Source: Anas platyrhynchos
Lineage: Eukaryota; Chordata; Aves; Anseriformes; Anatidae
Length of the DNA stretch: 64,000 bases
Direction of reading: 5' to 3'
NCBI RefSeq assembly: GCF_047663525.1
Contig: NC_092616.1
Span: forward strand, 5,617,501-5,681,500
Part shown: positions 22,000 to 44,900 of the stretch, piece after piece
Numbering within the stretch: the stretch's first letter is position 1
How the letters are laid out: each line of letters opens with the position of its first letter
The notes under the pieces: model-generated
Database searches by the model: none
What the model was told of the DNA's origin: nothing
Seen by the model: the letters and a program-made list of their open reading frames with translations, nothing else
Made by a program: the position numbers and the translations under genes

Positions 22000-23045
22000 G
22001 GGGAGGGGGGGGGGGGGGGGGGGAGGTTTTGGGGGCAAAAAGGGCGGATTTGGGGGCGAAGGGGGGGGTGAGGGGGTGGTGAGGGGGTTGGGGAGAGGTT
22101 TGGGGAGAAAAGTGGGGATTTTGGGGGCGGGAGGGGGGAATTTGAGGCTTTGGGGCGAAGGGAGAGGTTTTGGGGTGAAAAACGGCCGTTTTGGGGGCGA
22201 GGAGGGGTTTGGGGTGAAAAAGGGGGGTTTTGGAGGTGGAGGAGTCGGGTTTGGGGGGAAAAGGAGGGGAATTGGGAGGGGAAGGGGTTGGGAAGCGGGG
22301 TGTGAGGTTTTGGGGTGAAAAGAGCAGATTTTAGGGGGGTTGGGGTGGAGGTGGAGATTTGGGTGGAAAAATGAGGAATTTGGGGCCGAAAGGGGAAGGT
22401 TTGGGGTGCAGGGAGGGATTTGGGGTGAAGCGGGGACATTCGGGGTGCGGGAAAGGGTTGGGGTGGAAAGCCAAGATTTTGGGGCAAAAAGCCCAAATTT
22501 TGGGTGTGGGGGGAGATTACAGAGGGAGGGACACAGATTTGGGGTGAAATACGGGTTTTTGGGTTAAAGGGGGTGATTTGAGGGGAAAACGCAGGTTTAG
22601 GGCAAAAGGAGGTGGTTTCGGGGAGAAAAGCGCAGATTTTGGGTGTGGGCACAGATCTGAGACAAAAACGCGCAGATTTGGGGTTAAAGGGGCAGATTTG
22701 GGGTGAGAAACGCAGATTTTGGGCAAAAAGAAGGTGGTTTCAATGTGAAAAACCCAAATTTTGGGCAAAAAAGTAGGCGGTGAGGGTGAAAAGTGCGATT
22801 TTGGGGCAAAAGGGAGCAGATTGGAGGCAAAAGCGCAGATTTTGGGTGCGGGGACGCCTTTTTGGGGCGAAAAACGCAGGTTTTGGGTGCGGGGGGTTGT
22901 TTTTGGGGGGCAAAAAGTGACAATTAGGGGCGAAAAGGAGACAGATTTGGGGTAAAAACAGGAGGTTTTGGTATCGAGGAGACAATCTTGGGGGCAAAGA
23001 GCGCAGATTTGGGGCGCACCCTGCGGATTTTGGGGGAAAAAAGGG
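22000..23045. repeat. Diverged repeat in ALDOA 5' intron
   Basis: Units of about 30 bp follow the theme GCGCAGATTTTGGGTG and GGGGCAAAAAGG, with frequent TTTGGGG. Copies are more diverged than in the other arrays. The stretch 23,046-23,219 is non-tandem; within it TCCCGCAG|CGCTCGGACACCCG| followed by GTGGGT could be a 14-nt noncoding exon, but I cannot support it. Confidence 0.75.
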
Positions 23046-23219
23046 AGGTTTCGGGGCCCGGCGGGGGGCGGGGTGCCCTTGAAGCACCCTTGGGTGCGGG
23101 GGTGGCCCCCGGGTGTCCCCTCCCCTGTCCCCTCCCCCCCCGGGCGTGTCCCCCTGTCCCCTCCCCGTCCCCTCCCCGCTGCCATTTCGGCGCCGGCTCC
23201 CGCAGCGCTCGGACACCCG

Positions 23220-24540
23220 GTGGGTGGCCCCGCACCCTTGGGTGTCCCCAGGTCCCTTGGGTGGCCCCTGTCCCCTTTGGGTGGTCCCTTGGTGTCCCTT
23301 GGGTGCTCCCCGTCCCCTTTGGGTGTCCCCTTGGGTGTCCCCCGTCCCCCTTGGGTGTCCCCTTGGGTGTCCCTTGGGTGTCCCTGGGTGTCCCCAAGTC
23401 CCTTTGGGTGGCCCTTGGGTGCCCCCTGTCCCCCTTGGGTGTCCCCAAGTCCCTTTGGGTGTCCCTTGGGTGCTCCCCGTCGTCCTTGGGTGCCCCCTGC
23501 CTCCTTTGGGTGGCCCCTTGGGTGGCCCCACATCCCCTTGGGTGGTTCCTTGGTGGCCCTTGGGTGCCCCCAAGTCCCCTTGGGTGTCCCTTGGGTGCCC
23601 CCCGTCACCCTTGGGTGTCCCCTTGGGTGTCCCTTGGTGGCCCTTGGGTGTCCCAAATCCCTTTGGGTGTCCCCCTTGGGTGCCCCCCGTCCACCTTGGG
23701 TGTCCCCTTGGGTGTCCCTTGGGTGCCCCCCATCACACTTGGGTGTCCCTTGGTGGCCCTTGGGTGTCCCCAAGTCCCTTTGGGTGGCCCTTGGGTGCTC
23801 CCCGTCGCCCTTGGGTGCCCCCTGTCTCCTTTGGGTGGCCCCTTGGGTGGCCCCACATCCCCTTGGGTGGTTCCTTGGTGGCCCTTGGGTGTCCCCAAGT
23901 CCCCTTGGGTGTCCCTTGGGTGCCCCCTGTCCCCTTTGCGTGTCCCTTGGGTGTCCCCTGGGTCCCTCCTTGGTGTCCCTTGGGTGCTTCCTTGGTGTCC
24001 TTTGGGTGGCCCGGTGTCCCCTTGGGTGTCCCCAGCTCCCTTGGGTGCTCCTGTGTCCCCCTTGGGTGGCCCCAGGTCCTTTGGGTGTCCCCTCGGTGTC
24101 CCCTGGGTCCCTCCTTGATGTCCTTGGTGTCCCCTTGGGCGGTTCCTCTGTGTCCCTAAGCACCCTTGGGTGTCCCCAGGCACCCTTGGGTCCCTCCTTG
24201 GTGTCCCCTTGGGTGGTTCCTTGGTGTCCCTAAGCACCCTTGGGTGTCCCCAGGCACCCTTAGGTCCTCCTCGATGTCCCTTGGGTGTCCCCAGGTCCCC
24301 TTGGTGTCCCTTGGGCAGTTCCCCAGGCACCCTTGGGTGTCCCCAGGCACCCTTGGGTGTCCCCTTGGTGTCCCTTGGGTGTCCCCAGGTCCCCTTGGTG
24401 TCCCCTTGGGTGTCCCCAAGCACCCTTGGGTGTCCCCAGGCACCCTTGGGTCCCTCCTCGCTGTCCCTTGGGTGTCCCCAGGTCCCCTCGGTGTCCCCTC
24501 AGCACCCATGGGTGCCCCCTCCCACCCTCCCCTGTCCCTG
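23220..24540. repeat. CCCTTGGGTGTCCCC minisatellite
   Basis: Short units of about 15-25 bp, chiefly CCCTTGGGTGTCCCC with GGTGGCCCC and CAAGTCCCTTT variants, lie in the ALDOA 5' intron. Both strands are open only as repeat peptides. Confidence 0.92.
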
Positions 24541-25855
24541 GGGTCCCCATGGGGTTCTTTTTGGGGTCCCCAAGTTCTCCAAGGGTTCTCTGTAGGGTCC
24601 CCAATGTCCCCCATGGGGTCCCCGATGTCCCCTATGGGTTCTCCCTGGGGTCCCCGATGTCCCCATGGGTTCTCCAAGGGGACCCCAATGTTCTCTGTAG
24701 GGTTCTTGATGTTCCTCTTGGGGTTCCTGATGTCCCCATGGGTTCTCCCAAGGGGACCCCAACCTTTTTTAGGGTCCCTGATGTCCTCCATGGGGTCCCC
24801 AACATTCTCCTTGGGGTTCTTGATGTTCCCCATGGGGTCCCCAATGTTCTCCTTGGGGTCCCCAATGTCCCCATGGGCTCTCCAAGGGGACCCCAATGTT
24901 CTCCTTGGGGTTCCTGATGTTCCCCATGGGGTCCCCAATGTCCCTTATGGGTTCTCCAAGGGGACCCCAATGTTCTCCTTGGGGTTCCTGATGTTCCTCT
25001 TGGGGTCCCCGATGTCCCCTATGGGTTCCCCATGGGGTCCCCAATGTTCTTGATGTTCCTCTTGGGGTTCCTGATGTCCCCATGGGTTCTCCAAGGGGAC
25101 CCCAACCTTCTTTAGGGTCCCTGATGTTCCCCATGGGGTCCCCAACGTTCTCCTTGGGGTCCCTGATGTCCCCTATGGGTTCTCTAAGGGGACCCCAATG
25201 TCCCCATGGGCTCTCCAAGGGGACCCCAATGTTCTCCTTGGGGTTCCTGATGTTCCCCATGGGGTCCCCAATGTCCCTTATGGGTTCTCCAAGGGGACCC
25301 CAATGTTCTCCGTGGGGTTCTTGATGTTCCTCTTGGGGTCCCCGATGTCCCCTATGGGTTCCCCATGGGGTCCCCAATGTTCTTGATGTTCCTCTTGGGG
25401 TTCCTGATGTCCCCATGGGTTCTCCAAGGGGACCCCAATGTTCTCCTTGGGGTCCCCAATGTCCCCTATGGGTTCTCCAGGGGGACCCCAACCTTCTTTA
25501 GGGTCCCTGATGTTCCCCATGGGGTCCCCAATGTCCCCTATGGGTTCTCTAAGGGGACCCCAACCCTCGTTAGGGTCCCTGATGTCCCCTATGGGTTCCC
25601 CATGGGGTCCCCAATGTTCTTGATGTCCTTCTTGGGGTTCCTGATGTCCCCCATGGGGTCCACGATGTCCCCATGGGTTCTCCAAGGAGACCCCAATGTT
25701 CTCCATGAGGTTCTTGAGGTTCTCCATGGGGTCCCCAACGTTCTCTGTAGGGTTCCTGATGTTCCTCTTGGGGTTCCCCGATGTCCCCATGGGGTCCCCA
25801 ATGTTCTTGGGGTCCCCAACGTTCTCCCCGGGTTCCCCGGTGTCCCCCTGACGCT
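24541..25855. repeat. Minisatellite directly upstream of the ALDOA ATG exon
   Basis: Units combine GGTTCTCCAAGGGGACCCC, AATGTTCTCCTTGGGGTTCC and TGATGTTCCCCATGGGGTCC. The array runs to within about 20 bp of the acceptor of the exon holding the ALDOA start codon. Confidence 0.92.
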
Positions 25856-25884
25856 GTCCCCATCTTGTCCCCAGTGCCACCACC

Positions 25885-36804
<10,920 letters not shown>

Positions 36805-36934
36805 GTGACGTCACCAGGGACACCGATGACGTCACCAGGGACGCCGTGACGTCACCGGGAGCGCCGTGACGTCAGCGGGGAACGCCGCGCCGTGTGACAC
36901 TCCTGTCCCCTCTCCCCCCGTCCCCTCGCCCTTC

Positions 36935-36940
36935 AATAAA
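36935..36940 (+). terminator. ALDOA polyadenylation signal (AATAAA)
   Basis: AATAAA lies in CTTCAATAAAGGAACG, 131 nt after the stop codon, giving a short 3' UTR with cleavage near 36,956. A long array starts directly afterwards. Confidence 0.85.
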
Positions 36941-36959
36941 GGAACGCTGCCTGCAGGGC

Positions 36960-39650
36960 CAACGCCTCGGGGGACACGGGGGGGACATTGGGGGGACAGG
37001 GGGGGATGTGGGGACATGGGGGGGACGTGGGGACATGGGAAGGGGACATGGAGGGACGTGGGGACATGTGGGAGGTGGTGGGGACACGTGGGGACATGGA
37101 GGGAAATGGGGCAGTGAGGGACATGGGGACACGGGGATGTGGGGGGGACACATGGGGACATGGACGTGGGACATTGAGGGACTTGGGGACACGTGGGGAC
37201 ATGGGGACACAGGGAAATGGGACATTGAGGGACACTTGGGGACGTGGTGGGGACATGGACGTGGGACATTGAGGGACTTGGGGACATTTGGGGACATCAC
37301 AGGGACACTTGGGGACATGGTGGGGACATGGACGTGGGACATTGAGGGACACTTGGGGACATTTGTGGACATGGGGACACGGACACTTGAGGACGTGGTG
37401 GGGACATGGACGTGGGACATTGAGGGACTTGGGGACATGGGGACACAGGGAAATGGGACATTGAGGGACACTTGGGGACATTTGGGGACATGGGGACACA
37501 GGGACACTTGGGGACGTGGTGGGGACATGGACGTGGGACATTGAGGGACTTGGGGACGTGGGGACACGGAAATGGGACATTGAGGGACACGGGGGATGTG
37601 GTAGGGACATGGGGACACGGAGGGACGTGGGGACGTGGTAATGGGACACTGAGGGACGTGGGGACATGTGGGGACATGGTGGGGACACAAAGGGACATGG
37701 GGATGTGGGAAGGGGATGTTGAGGGATGTGGGGACATGGAAAGGGGACATGGAGGGACTTGGGGACATGTGGGGACATGGGGACACAGGGAAATGGGACA
37801 TTGAGGGACACTTGGGGACGTGGTGGGGACGTGGATGTGGGACATTGAAGGACTTGGGGACATGGGGACACAGGGACACTTGGGCACGTGGTGGGGACAT
37901 GGACGTGGGACACTGAGGGACGTGGGGACATGGGGACACAGGGAAATGGGACATTGAGGGACACTTGGGGACGTGGTGGGGACATGGACATGGGACATTG
38001 AGGGACTTGGGGACATTTGGGGACATGGGGACACGGACACTTGAGGACGTGGTGGGGACATGGACGTGGGACACTGAGGGACGTGGGGACATGGGGACAC
38101 AGGGAAATGGGACATTGAGGGACACTTGGGGACGTGGTGGGGACGTGGATGTGGGACATTGAGGGACTTGGGGACATTTGGGGACATCACAGGGACACTT
38201 GGGGACGTGGTGGGGACATGGACGTGGGACACTGAGGGACTTGGGGACATTTGGGGACATCACAGGGACACTTGGGGACGTGGTGGGGACATGGACGTGG
38301 GACATTGAGGGACTTGGGGACATGGGGAAAGGGGACATTGAGGGACACTTGGGGACGTGGTGGGGACATGGACGTGGGACATTGAGGGACTTGGGGACAT
38401 CACAGGGACACTTGGGGACGTGGTGGGGACGTGGATGTGGGACATTGAGGGACTTGGGGACATTTGGGGACATGGGGAAAGGGGACATTGAGGGACACTT
38501 GGGGACGTGGTGGGGACGTGGATGTGGGACATTGAAGGACTTGGGGACATTTGGGGACATCACAGGGACACTTGGGGACATGGTGGGGACATGGACATGG
38601 GACATTGAGGGACTTGGGGACATGGGGACACAGGGAAATGGGACATTGAGGGACACTTGGGGATGTGGTGGGGACGTGGATGTGGGACATTGAGGGACTT
38701 GGGGACATTTGGGGACATGGGGACACAGGGACACTTGGGGACGTGGTGGGGACATGGATGTGGGACATTGAGGGACATGGGGACATGGGGACACAGGGAA
38801 ATGGGACATTGAGGGACACGGGGGATGTGGTAGGGACGTGGGGACACGGAGGGATGTGGGGACGTGGTAATGGGACACTGAGGGACATGGGGACACATGG
38901 GGACATGGTGGGGACACAAAGGGACATGGGGATGTGGGAAGGGGACATTGAGGGACGTGGGGACATGGTGGGGACATGGAGGGAAATGAGGCACTGAGGG
39001 ACGTGGCCATGGGACATTGAGGGACTTGGGGACATGGTGGGGACATGGGAACTTTGAGGGACATGGGGACACATGGGGACGTGGTGGGGACACAAAGGGA
39101 CATGGGGACGTTGAGGGACATGGGGACATGGTGGGGACATGGGGACAGAGGGAAATGGGACGTTGAGGGACATGGCGGGGACACGTGGGGACATGGCCAT
39201 GGGACATTGAGGGACGTGGGGGGGGTCTGGGGACACTGGGGACACCCAGGTGACAATGGGGGGGTCTGGGGACAATGAGGGGACACCCAGGGGACATTGG
39301 GGACACTCAGGTGACAATGGGGGGGGGCAGGGGACAATTGGGGGGGGGGTCTGGGGACACTGGGGACACTCAGGTGACAATTGGGGGGAGTCCAGGGGAC
39401 AACTGGGGGGGGTCCCAGAGGGAAATGGGGACACCCAGGTGACACTGGGGGGGTCTGGGGACAATGGGGGGACACCCAGGTGACATTGGGGACACTCAGG
39501 TGACAATGGGGGGGTCCAGGGGACAATTGGGGGGGGGGTCTCAGAGGAAAATGGCGGCACCCGGGGGCCTGCGGGGACACCCAGGTGACAGTGGGGGGGT
39601 CAAGAAGACAATGGGGGGCTCCAGGTGACACTGGGGGGGTCCTGGTGACA
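36960..39650. repeat. Intergenic minisatellite between ALDOA and PPP4C
   Basis: Units combine GGGGACATGGGGACAC, TTGGGGACGTGGTGGGGACA and TGGACGTGGGACATTGAGGG. After 39,210 the theme shifts to GACACCCAGGTGACAATGGG. A 919-codon minus-strand open frame across it is pure repeat. Confidence 0.93.
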
Positions 39651-39729
39651 ATGGGGGGCTCCAGGTGACAATTGGGGACCCCCAGGAGCCCCCAGGCCCT
39701 AATTTGGGCCCCCCCGGAACCAAAATTGC

Positions 39730-39942
39730 GCGGAACCCCCGCGTCGGGTCTCGCGTTCCGGGGGGGACCCTTAAAGAGGAGGCACCGCCCCCCCCTTCCC
39801 CCTACAGCCCGCGCTGGGGGCGTGGCCTCCGCCCGACTTCCGGGGAGGAGGGGGCTGAAGGCGGGGCCGCGCCGGAAGTGACGTTGAGGCGGCGGCGGCG
39901 GGGACGGTGGCGGCCGGAGGGGGGGCGCGGAGCCGCCGCCGG
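39730..39942 (+). promoter_or_regulatory. PPP4C promoter and noncoding first exon
   Basis: A CpG-rich non-repetitive island carries ETS-type sites, ACTTCCGGG (39836-39844) and CCGGAAGTGACG (39872-39883), and no TATA box, as expected of a housekeeping gene. A noncoding exon ending near 39942 (CCGG|GTGCGG) is likely because the ATG exon is preceded by a splice acceptor. The exact donor is uncertain. Confidence 0.55.
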
Positions 39943-39954
39943 GTGCGGAGGGGC

Positions 39955-40545
39955 CCGGGGGGGGTTTGGGGGGGATTTGGGGGGCCGGGGGGGGCTGTGG
40001 GGCACGGGGAGGGGCCGGGGGGCCGCTGTGGGGTGGTTATGGGGGGGTTATGGGGGGTTGGGGGGGGCTATGGGGTAGTTATGGGGCACGGGGGGGGTTA
40101 TGGGGGGGGTATGAGGGGCTATGGGGCAGGAGAGGGGCTGTGGGGGGGGTATGGGGTGGTTATGGGGCTGGTGAGAGGTTATGGGGTGGTTGTGGGGGGT
40201 TATGGGGGTGCTATGGGGCACGGGAGGGGCTGTGAGGCCGCTATGGGGTGGTTGGGGGGGGCTATGGGGTAGTTATGGGGCACGGGGGTGGTTATGGGGG
40301 GCTGTGGGAGGGCTATGGGGCGGTTATGGGGTGATTATGGGGCATAGGGGTGGTTATGGGGCTGCTATGGGGTTGTTATGGGGGGGCTATGGGGCTGTTA
40401 TGGGGCATGGGAGGGGCTATGGGGTGGTTATGGGGAGGTTGTGGGGGGCTATGGGGGGGCTGTGGGGTGCTTTGGGGGAGGTGGGGGGTTTATGGGGGCA
40501 GAGGGGGCACTTATGGGGCTGGGGGGGGCGGTTATGGGGCCAGAG
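39955..40545. repeat. GGTTATGGGG repeat, PPP4C intron 1 (5' half)
   Basis: Short units of about 12-25 bp: GGGGTGGTTATGGGG, GGGGGGCTATGGGGC and GGCACGGGGGGG. The transcript strand is strongly G-rich. Confidence 0.9.
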
Positions 40546-40559
40546 ATCCTCCCCTCTGG

Positions 40560-41840
40560 GTAGCTGGGGGGCAATTGGGGGCCCTGGGGGGCAATTAGGG
40601 ATCCCATAGGGACCCTTTAGGGCAGTTAGGGAGGCTAAGGGGCACTTGGGGACCCCATAGGGTGGCTTGGGGGCAATTGGGGACTCTGGGGGGCAATTAG
40701 AGACACTCATGGGGCAGCTTGGGGGCAATTAGGGACCCCATAGGGTGGCTTGGGGGCAATTAGGGACCCCGGGGGGGCAATTAGGGATCTTATAGGGCCC
40801 CTTTAGGGCAGTTAAGGACACTAAGGGGCACTTGGGGACCCCATAGGGACCCTCCTAGGGGCAATTAGGACCCCGGGGGGCAATTAGGGAACCCCTGTGG
40901 GGGCAATTAAGGATCCTATAGGGCCCCTTTAGGGCAGTAAGGGGCACTTTGGGACCCCTGTGGGGCAGTTAGGAATGCCAAGGGGCACTTAGGGACCCCA
41001 TAGGGCAGCTCGGGGGCAATTAGGGACCCCCATGGGGCAGCTGTGGGGCAGTTAGAGACCCCAATAGGGCAGTTTGGGACCCCAATAGGACAGCTAAGGG
41101 GCACTTAGAGACCCCATAGGGTAGTTAGGGACCCCATGGGGCAGCTCAGGGGCAATTAGGGACCCTCATAGGGGCAATTAGGGACCCCCGTGGGGGCAAT
41201 TAGGGATCCTATAGGACCCCTTTAGGGCAGTTAGGGACGCTAAGGGGCACTTGGGGACCCCATAGGGCGGCTTGGGGGCAATTAGGGACCGCCATAGGGG
41301 CAATTCGGGACCCGCAGGGGCAACTAGGACAACCCCTGGGGCAATTAGGGAACCCCGTGGGGGCAATTAGGTATCCTATAGGTCCCCTTTAGGGCAGTTA
41401 GGGAGGCTAAGGGGCACTTGGGGACCCCATAGGGTGGCTTGGGGGCAATTAAGGACCCACATAAGGGCAATTAGTGCCCTCCCAGGGCAATTAGCGCCCC
41501 ATGGGGGCAATTAGGGACCCCTGTGGAGGTAATTAGGGATCCTACAGGACCCCCTTAGGGCAATTAGGGACACTAAGGGGCACTTGGGGACCCCATAGGG
41601 CAGCTCGGGGGCAATTAGGGACCCTCATAGGGGCAATTAGGACCCCGTGGGGGCAATTAGGGACCCTCCTGGGGCAATTAGGAACCCCTGTGGGGGCAAT
41701 TAGGGATCCTATAGGTCCCCTTTAGGGCATTTAGGGACACTAAGGGGCACTTGGGGACCCCATAGGGCGGCTTGGGGGCAATTAGGGACCCTCCTAGGGG
41801 CAATTAGGACCCCGGGGGGGTAATTATGGCCCCAGTGGGG
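40560..41840. repeat. GGGGGCAATTAGGG array, PPP4C intron 1 (3' half)
   Basis: Units of about 20-40 bp are dominated by GGGGGCAATTAGGGACCCC, CATAGGGCGGCTTGGGGGC and TAAGGGGCACTTGGGG. The core GGGGGCAATTAGGG is the exact reverse complement of the core of the intron 4 array. The array ends within about 20 bp of the acceptor of the ATG exon. Confidence 0.93.
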
Positions 41841-41866
41841 CAATTTCTGACCCTTTTGCCCCAGCC

Positions 41867-41964
41867 ATGGGGGAGCTGAGCGACCTGGACCGGCAGATCG
41901 AGCAGCTGCGGCGCTGCGAGCTCATCAAGGAGAGCGAGGTCAAGGCGCTCTGCGCCAAGGCCAG
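41867..41964 (+). CDS. PPP4C: PPP4C coding exon 1
   Basis: Residues 1-32 plus a split arginine codon, [20 protein letters not shown] then [12 protein letters not shown]. The exon starts at 41865 after GCCCCAG. The donor is CCAG|GTACCC. Confidence 0.96.
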
Positions 41965-44900
41965 GTACCCCAATTAGCTAATTAACTCGTTAATTAACCC
42001 CCCTGGGGGGTAATTAGTCTCCCCAGGGGGTAATTAACCCACCCCCGGGGGGGTAATTGATGGTTATTTGCCCCGCAGGGAGATCCTGGTGGAGGAGAGC
42101 AACGTGCAGCGCGTCGACTCGCCCGTCACGGTGAGCTGGGGGGGTAATTAGGGGGCCAAGGGGGTAATTAAGGGGTTGAGGGGGTAATTAGGGGTGTGGG
42201 GGGGTAATTAGGGGTCCCTGGGGGGCGGTTTTGGGGTGTGACCCCCCCCTTTTTTGTTGCCCCCCCCAGGTGTGCGGTGACATCCATGGGCAGTTCTACG
42301 ACCTCAAGGAGCTCTTCAGGGTGAGCTAATTGCCCCCACTAATTGCCCCCCTCACCCCCTAATTGCCCCCCTGTGCCTGTAATTGCCCCCCTCGTCCCCT
42401 AATTGCCCCCCATACCCCTAATTGCCCCCCAACTGCCCCCATGCCCCATAAATACCCCCTATATCCCCTAATTGCCCCACCTGCGTATCCCCTAATTGCC
42501 CCCTCTACCCCCTAATTGCCCCCCATACTCCTAATTGCCCCCTAATTGCCCCCATGCCCCCTAATTGCCCCCCCATACTCCTAATTGCCCCCTAATTGCC
42601 CCCCCTCGTCCCCTAATTGCCCCCCAAGTGCCCCCATGCCCCATAAATGCCCCCTATATCCCCTAATTGCCCCCTATATCCCCTAATTGCCCCACCTGCG
42701 TATCCCCTAATTGCCCCCTCTACCCCCTAATTGCCCCCCCATACTCCTAATTGCCCCCCAAGTGCCCCCATGCCCCCTAATTGCCCCCCCATACTCCTAA
42801 TTGCCCCCCAAGTGCCCCCATGCCCCCTAATTGCCCCCCTATATCCCCTAATTGCCCCCCATCCTCTAATTGCCCCCCAACCTGCCCCAGAAGTGCCCCC
42901 CGCCCCCCAAATGCCCCCACCCCCTCACCCACCCCCCAAAATCTGCCCCTAAATGCCCCCCAACCCCTAACTTCTCCCCCAAAACACCCCCTAAATACCC
43001 CTAATCTGCCCCTCCCGCCCCAAATTTGCCCCCCATGACCCTAATCTGTCTCCCCTAACCCCCTAATCTGCCCCTAATCTGACCCCCTGACCCTAATTTG
43101 CCCCCCTGTGACCCTAATATGCCCTCCTCTAACCCTAATCTGCCCCCCTGTGACCCTAATCTGCCCCCCCCACCCCTAATCTGCCCCCCAACCCTAATAT
43201 GCCCTCCCCTAATCCCCTAATCTGCCCCCCTGTGACCCTAACCTGTTCCCTCTGCCCCTAATCTGCCCCCATGTGACCCTAATCTGCCCCCCCGACCCTA
43301 ATCTGCCTCCCCTAACCCCCTAATCTGCCCCCCATGACCCTAATCTGCCCCCTTCTGCCCCTAACCTGACTCTCCCGACCCTAATCTGCCCCTCTGCGGC
43401 CCTAATCTGCCCCCACCGACCCTAATTTGCCCCTCTGTGACCCTAATCTGCTTCCCCTAACCCCCCAATCTGCCCCCCCCGACCCTAATCTGCCCCCCCC
43501 TGCCCCTAATCTGCCCCCCCAGGTGGGCGGGGACGTCCCCGAGACCAACTACCTGTTCATGGGCGACTTCGTGGACCGGGGCTTCTACAGCGTGGAGACC
43601 TTCCTGCTGCTGCTGGCGCTCAAGGTAGGGCCACGAGGGCACCCATGGGTGCTGCCGGGGGTCCCCGAGCCCCCCACCCACGTGTGCAAACCCCCCCCCA
43701 CCCATAGGTGCGTTACCCCGACCGCATCACCCTAATCCGGGGCAACCACGAGAGCCGTCAGATCACGCAGGTCTACGGCTTCTACGACGAGTGCCTGCGC
43801 AAGTACGGCTCCGTCACCGTCTGGCGCTACTGCACCGAGATCTTCGACTACCTCAGCCTCTCCGCCATCATCGACGGCAAGGTGCGACACGCCAACGACA
43901 CGCTAACGACACGGGGAGGTCGCGGGGCGGCCCCCACGGGGGTCCTGGGTGGAAGGCCGGGGGCCTTCGGGGTCTTTCTTCCAGTTTAGGGGGTGAAATT
44001 TGGTGTTAGGAGGGGGTAAGGATGTGCTGAGGATGCGTTAGGACATGCTAAGGACATGTCAGCACATGTTAAGAACATGCTAAGGACACCTCACAACACG
44101 TTAAGGGTGTGGGGAGGGCCCTCGGGGTCTTTCTTCCAGCTTTGGGGGCGAAAGTGGGTGTTAGGAGGGGGTAAGGATGTGCTAAGGATGTGTTAGGACA
44201 TGCTAAGGACACACCAGTACATGTTAAGAACATGCCAACACGTGCTAAGGACACCTCACAACACATTAAGGGTGTGGGGAGGGCCTTGCTTCCACCTCTT
44301 GGCCCCTTTTAGTCTTTTATTTTGTTATTTTGGCCAAAATTCGGTGTAGGTGTGTGCTAAACGTAAGTCAGGACATGGGAATTACATGCTAGGACACGCT
44401 AAGGACAAGCTAAGTGCACACAGAGGGGTGGGGGGAGGCACGTGAGGGTCCTGTGTGTCCAGCTCAGTCCCTTTCCAGTGTTTTTGGAATTAAAACTTGG
44501 TGTTAGGGTTTAGTAATGGTGAGCTGGGACATGCTAAGAACATGCTAAGGTCATGCTAACACATGCTAAGCACATGTGTGGGGTGTGGGGAGGCCCGTGT
44601 GTGGGTCCTGCATCCGCAGCTCGCTCCTTCGTGGTGTTTTCCTCGTTATTGGGAGTAGAAACGGGACATTAGGAGGTGTTGATGGTGCGTTAGGACATGC
44701 TAAGAACATGCTAGCACACGCTAAGGACATGCTAAGCACATGGAAGGGTGGTAGGGGCTCCGTGTGAAGGCCCTGGGTCATCAGCTTTGCCCCTTGTGGT
44801 GTCCCTGTTATCACTGGTGGCAAGATGAACACGCTGGGACACGCTAAGGACATGGCAGAACATGTCAAAGGCATAGAATGACATAGAACATGCTAAGAAC

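Noticed and set aside
23045-23220. Possible extra ALDOA 5' exon
   Set aside because: A short segment between CCGCAG and GTGGGT looks exon-like, but it is 14 nt, non-coding and in low-complexity sequence; not enough to call.
36872-39631. 919-codon minus-strand open frame (SPHVP-type repeats)
   Set aside because: It is the complement of the intergenic GGGGACATGG array; no start context, splice structure or family similarity.
40560-41886. Intron 1 units CCATGGGGCAGCTCAGG resemble the PPP4C start region CCATGGGGGAGCTGAGC
   Set aside because: About 17 nt with three mismatches in highly biased sequence, and most units read CCATAGGG; could be chance.
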